Under the pieces are notes generated by a model that saw only the letters and a list, made by a program, of their open reading frames with translations, ran no database searches and had not been told where the DNA came from. The position numbers and the translations under genes were made by a program. From JAGREO01 sp020446285 (GTDB lineage Bacteria; Pseudomonadota; Alphaproteobacteria; Geminicoccales; Geminicoccaceae), in contig JAWKVP010000002.1 in assembly GCA_041398005.1 (NCBI GenBank), forward strand, positions 124,001 to 188,000: a DNA stretch of 64,000 nucleotides. Reading direction: 5' to 3'. This document shows positions 60,195-64,000 of this stretch, piece after piece; the first letter of the stretch is position 1, and every line of letters starts with the position of its first letter.

Positions 60195-61193
60195 CTACCA
60201 GACGAATTCGTGACGCATCCTGTGCAGATAGGTCTCACCCGGTCGCAGGATGATGCTCGGGAAATTCGGGTGATTGGGCGCGTCGGGAAAGCCCTCGGTC
60301 TCGAGGCAGATACCGGAACGCGGGGGGAATTTCCGCCCGTCGCTCGCCTCGATATCCATCTTGTAGCCGGTGTAGACCTGAACCGCCGGCTGATCGGTGA
60401 AGAGCGTCATGCGGCAGTTTCCGTCGCCGGAGACGAGTTCGCCGACGCGCCGGAGCCCACGGGCCGGCTCGAGGACCAGCGCATTGTCGATACGTCCGCC
60501 CGGCACCTCATCCACCCGTCTGGCGTTGCGGAAATCGAACGGCGATCCGTCCACCGCGGCGATCTCGCCGGTGGGGATCTGCGCCTCGTCGGTCGGCAGC
60601 CAGGCATCGGCATCGATCTGCAAGCGATGTGCGTCGACGGTGCCGCCGCCGTCCAGGTTCCAGTAGGTATGGTGAACGAGATTGAGCGGCGTCGGCCGGT
60701 CGCATTGTCCGCTCATCTCGATCTCGAGCGCATTGTCGTCGGTGAGCGTGTAGCGGCAGGAGACCTCGAGATTTCCCGGATAGCCTTCTTCGCCGTCGGC
60801 GGAGCGCGTGGACAAGATCACCGAACGTTCGTCATGGTTCTCGACGGTCCAGACGCGCCGCGTAAGCCCCTTGATGCCGCCATGCAGATGCGCGTTGCCG
60901 ACCTCGTTGACCGGCAGTTCGTAATCCCGGCCGTCGAGGACGAAGCGGCCATTGGCGATGCGGTTCCCCACGCGGCCGCATGTGGCACCCATGAAGGGCG
61001 AGCGGGCCGGATAGTCGTCAAAGCTGGAGAAGCCGAGGACGAGGTCGCGCGGCTTGCCCCCTGCCGGTGCCCGCAGGCATTGCAGCGTCGCCCCCCAGTC
61101 CATCACCTTCGCCACCATGCCGGCGGCGTTGGCGAGTTCGTGGAGATGGACGTCGCGACCCTCGAACCGGCCGAATTGAGTGACATTCGCCAT
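60195..61193 (-). CDS. galM: Aldose 1-epimerase (galactose mutarotase)
   Basis: A 332-residue beta-sandwich enzyme that interconverts alpha and beta anomers of aldoses. Substrate and catalytic residues are readable: NRIANGRFVLDGRDYELPVN early, NAHLHGG and HHTYWNLDGGG (catalytic His), and IVLETEGFPDAPNHPNFP with the general-base Glu (here ICLETEGFPDAPNHPNFP). Full length. Isolated from sugar-uptake genes here; the nearest related genes are glk and pfkA far upstream. Confidence 0.95.
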   Translation of the reverse strand: MANVTQFGRFEGRDVHLHELANAAGMVAKVMDWGATLQCLRAPAGGKPRDLVLGFSSFDDYPARSPFMGATCGRVGNRIANGRFVLDGRDYELPVNEVGNAHLHGGIKGLTRRVWTVENHDERSVILSTRSADGEEGYPGNLEVSCRYTLTDDNALEIEMSGQCDRPTPLNLVHHTYWNLDGGGTVDAHRLQIDADAWLPTDEAQIPTGEIAAVDGSPFDFRNARRVDEVPGGRIDNALVLEPARGLRRVGELVSGDGNCRMTLFTDQPAVQVYTGYKMDIEASDGRKFPPRSGICLETEGFPDAPNHPNFPSIILRPGETYLHRMRHEFVW

Positions 61194-61269
61194 GTGCGCT
61201 TCCTCTCCTGTTCGTGCCGAAAACGGTCCTCGCCGGGCCGGTCCCGCGCTTGCGGCAAATTTCTATGCC

Positions 61270-61284
61270 TTAACCGGACGTTAA
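61270..61284 (+). promoter_or_regulatory. CtrA-like site (TTAA-N7-TTAA) before the sulfotransferase gene
   Basis: TTAA (61270-61273), seven bases CCGGACG and TTAA (61281-61284) match the CtrA core. The base after the second half-site is G instead of C, so one consensus position is off. It lies 64 bases upstream of the sulfotransferase start, and 77 bases upstream of galM on the other strand. Second such site in the window. Confidence 0.5.
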
Positions 61285-61347
61285 GGACAAGCGGCGTATC
61301 GTACCTGCGAATGACGGCCGAAACGCGAACGAGACCGGATCGACAGA

Positions 61348-62277
61348 ATGCTGGCGAGTGACGCCTTTTTGGATTTCATCTATGTGGGAACGCCGCGGGC
61401 AGGCTCGACCTGGCTGCGTACGGTCCTGCATGAGCACCCGGAGATCCGTCTGCGCGATTTCCGCGCACTTCCGCCCGGTATCGACACCGATCCCTGCATT
61501 GCCGGGCTCGACAGCGACGATGGCCTTGCGCGCTACCGATCGCTCTTCGACGGTGCGATGCCCTACACCGTGATCGGCGACATCGTTCCGGGCTGCATGC
61601 GCGACCCCTTCAATGCCGGCAGGCTCGCCCGCCGTTTCCCGACAGCGAAGGTACTGGCGTTCCTGCGCAATCCCGTGGATCTCGTGCAGTCGCTTCATCA
61701 GGACGAGGTGCGGCGCGGCGCCTGCCGCACCGATCTCGCGAGCCGGCTCGCCGAACGGCCGGACTGGCTGCAACTCGGTCTCTACCATCGCCAGCTGCAA
61801 CCCTATTTCGACGCATTCGCGGCCGAGCAGATCTGCGTCGTCGTCTATGAACGATTCTTCGATGACGAGGCCATCCATCTGCCGCAGCTCATGCAGTTTC
61901 TCGATGTCGACGAGCGCTTCCGTCCCTCCGTCATGGGCTATCGCGTCATCGAGCGTCAGCGCGGCTCGGTCGGATTGAAACGCCGTCTGTCGGATCTCAT
62001 CGCACCGTCGCAGACCGGCGATTCAGGCCATCTCGAGATCAGCTACAAATCCTGGCCGGCATCACATGGCGAGACCGCCGATGCCGGAACGCGCGACCGC
62101 CTCACGGCGTTGTTCGATGCCGACATCGGCCGGCTGGAGCGCGACCTCGGTCTCGACCTGTCATCCTGGCGTACACGGGCCGGTCCGCCGGAGCAGGTCG
62201 CCGACAATGTCATTCACCTGCCCGAGGCCCGCGCCGCCCTGCAGCGCATGCGCATGCGCGCCTCCGCAGACGCCTGA
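61348..62277 (+). CDS. PAPS-dependent sulfotransferase family protein
   Basis: A 309-residue cytosolic protein. The 5'-phosphosulfate-binding loop is TPRAGSTWLR (about 14-23) and the 3'-phosphate-binding region AFLRNPVDLVQSLHQDE (about 108-124), both in the order and spacing of PAPS sulfotransferases; FYERFF-like VVYERFFDDEAIHLPQ is also typical. It transfers sulfate from PAPS to an unknown acceptor, often a cell-surface glycan. A CtrA-like site upstream suggests cell-cycle or surface-linked expression. Confidence 0.88.
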   Translation: MLASDAFLDFIYVGTPRAGSTWLRTVLHEHPEIRLRDFRALPPGIDTDPCIAGLDSDDGLARYRSLFDGAMPYTVIGDIVPGCMRDPFNAGRLARRFPTAKVLAFLRNPVDLVQSLHQDEVRRGACRTDLASRLAERPDWLQLGLYHRQLQPYFDAFAAEQICVVVYERFFDDEAIHLPQLMQFLDVDERFRPSVMGYRVIERQRGSVGLKRRLSDLIAPSQTGDSGHLEISYKSWPASHGETADAGTRDRLTALFDADIGRLERDLGLDLSSWRTRAGPPEQVADNVIHLPEARAALQRMRMRASADA

Positions 62278-62402
62278 CCTGCGGCATCGGGCCGGGCGGT
62301 GGTGCCGGATCACGCTCCCCTTCAGCCATGTGCGGGGCGATGGTCGCCATACGGGTGTGCTTCGCCGCTTTCGCCGGCAGGCGCAAGGCGGGTCCGGTGC
62401 GA

Positions 62403-62431
62403 TTGACATTCACCTGTTCAGCCCCTTAGCT
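62403..62431 (+). promoter_or_regulatory. Candidate promoter before the nicotinate phosphoribosyltransferase gene
   Basis: A perfect -35 TTGACA (62403-62408) is followed after 17 bases by TTAGCT (62426-62431), a weak -10. A short hairpin CTCCAC/GTGGAG lies just downstream, close to the ribosome site GGTGGAGAACG. Strength is uncertain because of the poor -10. Confidence 0.45.
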
Positions 62432-62458
62432 CCACGGGACTTTGGTGGAGAACGTCGG

Positions 62459-63583
62459 ATGAGCGGGCCGTCGAGCCGGGAAGTCGCGACCTACAGCGAC
62501 AAGTATTTCGTCAAGACCAGGGCCATCGTCGAACGGTTCGGCGATGTGCGTGTGACCTACGCGGTCTTCATGCGGCGTCCCGTGCTTTGCACGCCGATGC
62601 TCGCGATCGGATGGCTCAGGGACATTGCCCGCGAGCGCGGCGTCGAGTTCGACATCCGCCTGCTGCACGAAGAGGGCGGCTGGGTCGGCGCCGGCGAGCC
62701 GATGATGTATATTGAGGGACCGTTTCGCGAACTGAGCGACCTCGAGACGATCTTTCTGCAGAAGCTGGGCCCGCCCTGTGTGGCCGCCTTCAATGCCTAC
62801 ACCATGTGCACGGATCTCCCCTATGTGGGATTCCTCGCCATGGACGCCCGTCACTGTGCCGGCGCCGAGATGGCCGAGATGATGGCCTATGCCGCCAGCA
62901 TCGGTTCGGCGCGGGCACGCCGCGAACGCTCCGCGAAGGGCTTCATCGGCAATGCCAACGATGCCACCGCCCACTTCTTCGGTCAGGAGAAGGGGCTCGG
63001 AACCATGCCGCATGCGCTGATCGGTTATGCCGGCAGCACGCTCAGCGCGGCGGAAATGTTCCACGAAGCCTTTCCCGATGACAATCTCTATGTCCTTGTC
63101 GACTATTTCGGTCAGGAAGTGTCGGATTCGCTCGAGGTCTGCCGGCGTTTCCCGGAAATTGCAGCCGAGGGCCGTCTCGGTGTTCGCCTCGACACCCATG
63201 GCGGGCGATTCATGGAGGAACTGGACACCGCCCAGTCCTACGCCGTGCTCGAACGCCATGCGCCGGATGCGATCCGGACCTATCGCACCGAGGAGGAATT
63301 GCGCTGGCTCACCGGCACGGGGGTGACCGCCGCCGCCATCTTCCACATGCGCGAGCGGCTCGACGATGCCGGTTTCGACAAGGTCAGGATCATCGCGAGC
63401 TCCGGTTTCAGTCCGTCCAAGTGCAAGCTCATGGCAAGCGTACGCGCGCCGGTGGATATTATCGGCACCGGCAGCTATCTGCCCGAACGCTGGAGCGAGA
63501 CCTACGCAACCGCCGACATCATCGACTATGGCGGAATCCCCCGCGTCAAGGTCGGCCGCGAGTTCCTCTTCCCGGCCAATTGA
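62459..63583 (+). CDS. Nicotinate phosphoribosyltransferase
   Basis: A 374-residue enzyme of the nicotinate phosphoribosyltransferase family, which makes nicotinate mononucleotide for NAD salvage. It opens SSREVATYSDKYFVKTRAIV. Recognisable are AMDARHCAGAEMAEMMAYAA, KGFIGNANDATAH, the ligand region VRLDTHGGRFMEELDTAQSY and IIASSGFSPSKCKLMA, followed by DIIGTGSYLPERWSETYATA. It is shorter than many family members but complete in these motifs. The frame is open far upstream inside the sulfotransferase, so ATG 62459 with GGTGGAGAACG is used. Confidence 0.85.
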   Translation: MSGPSSREVATYSDKYFVKTRAIVERFGDVRVTYAVFMRRPVLCTPMLAIGWLRDIARERGVEFDIRLLHEEGGWVGAGEPMMYIEGPFRELSDLETIFLQKLGPPCVAAFNAYTMCTDLPYVGFLAMDARHCAGAEMAEMMAYAASIGSARARRERSAKGFIGNANDATAHFFGQEKGLGTMPHALIGYAGSTLSAAEMFHEAFPDDNLYVLVDYFGQEVSDSLEVCRRFPEIAAEGRLGVRLDTHGGRFMEELDTAQSYAVLERHAPDAIRTYRTEEELRWLTGTGVTAAAIFHMRERLDDAGFDKVRIIASSGFSPSKCKLMASVRAPVDIIGTGSYLPERWSETYATADIIDYGGIPRVKVGREFLFPAN

Positions 63584-64000
63584 CGTTGCCCCGTTGGTCC
63601 GAACACCCCCTCTATCAGGGTGCTGAAAAAGGCGTGATGGCCGCGATGCGCATTTTTTGCCGCTGCGGGCGTCGATGATCTCACCTGGTATCACGTTCTC
63701 GATGAAAGAAACGAAGTTCCCGATCGTCGTGAATGGCGGGCAGATCCGCAAGCGGGCCTCGCCGGTCGGCGATACCTGACGCCATCACCGCCGGACCATT
63801 CGGGCAAGGGTACCTTGAGAACCGGGAGTTGGTCTGGTCGAGGGACCGCCGCCCGCCCCCGATCCGGTCCGCTGGCGAAACCGGTTCCTCTCGTGTGTCT
63901 GCCCCCGCAAAGCCAGACGAGACGACACCCCGAAGCGGTAGAAGCCAGACCGACAAGCCCGAAGGCCATGAGCAACCCGATAGCACATCTTCAGGCGACC
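63584..64000. other. Right-end region without a supported gene
   Basis: About 415 bases to the window edge. A hairpin CACCC/GGGTG follows the nicotinate phosphoribosyltransferase gene at about 63604-63622, without a U-tract. On the minus strand a 94-codon frame (63691-63975) starts with a hydrophobic stretch ending ASGC, lipobox-like, but the rest is Arg/Gly/Pro-rich and unlike a real protein. I annotate no gene here. Confidence 0.5.

Noticed and set aside
63691..63975. Minus-strand 94-codon frame with a lipobox-like ASGC
   Set aside because: After the first 18 residues the translation is Arg/Gly/Pro-rich like a shadow frame, no ribosome site is evident, and no family is recognised.

Overview
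The window is a stretch of a high-GC alphaproteobacterial chromosome. Evidence for this: a pyruvate dehydrogenase operon whose E1-beta carries its own N-terminal lipoyl domain, directly after enolase and an FtsB/DivIC gene; a flgB-flgC-fliE-fliQ-fliR-flhB block behind a perfect CtrA-type site (TTAA-N7-TTAAC); a soluble CZB chemoreceptor; and TRAP, TTT and TauABC-type importers. A Rhodospirillales- or Geminicoccales-like organism fits, but this is inference. I see no rRNA, tRNA, CRISPR array, insertion sequence or prophage.

Layout. 1-7.9 kb: end of enolase, ftsB-like gene, pdhA-pdhB-pdhC-lpdA, a split membrane/pentapeptide-repeat gene pair, lipA and a COQ10/RatA-type gene, so PDH and lipoate assembly are grouped. 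7.9-8.6 kb: an AT-rich island with a perfect 18-bp inverted repeat and an orphan Cys-rich membrane-anchored protein. 8.6-12.9 kb: pfkA-glk and csrA-purE-purK (both minus strand) around a YdcH-like gene. 13.0-16.5 kb: flagellar rod and export genes. 16.7-19.5 kb: a LapG-like protein without its catalytic cysteine and an HD-GYP sensor without its HD pair. 19.6-22.9 kb: a sulfur/persulfide-type operon (DUF2892, MBL-fold enzyme, truncated DUF442, SulP transporter). 23.2-27.3 kb: TAXI-TRAP transporter plus UspA. 27.4-29.0 kb: PhoD behind a Pho box. 29.3-39.8 kb: an oxalate/C1 cluster (GntR regulator, oxalyl-CoA decarboxylase, formyl-CoA transferase, an ALDH1L1-N-domain-like formyltransferase, formate-THF ligase, Usp, TctCBA transporter), followed by a P-loop protein behind a G11 tract. 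42-51.5 kb: a TauABC-type ABC operon divergent from an FAD oxidoreductase plus dipeptide-type ABC operon. 51.5-56.2 kb (minus strand): a small ORF, a trypsin-like protease with three C-terminal repeats, a GGCT-like protein and a glutamine-synthetase homologue lacking several metal ligands. 56.4-63.6 kb: DUF4112, lipid kinase, TerC, chemoreceptor, aldose 1-epimerase, sulfotransferase and nicotinate phosphoribosyltransferase.

How the genes work together: central carbon metabolism (enolase, Pfk, Glk, PDH, lipoate synthesis) dominates the left; motility and cell-cycle control follow; the middle and right are uptake-plus-catabolism modules. The most distinctive unit is the oxalate cluster, in which oxalyl-CoA is decarboxylated, formate is released by CoA transfer, and C1 units can enter tetrahydrofolate through Fhs, with an extra formyltransferase of uncertain substrate. 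The window also holds three probable pseudoenzymes (LapG-like, HD-GYP, glutamine synthetase) whose missing active-site residues can be read directly.
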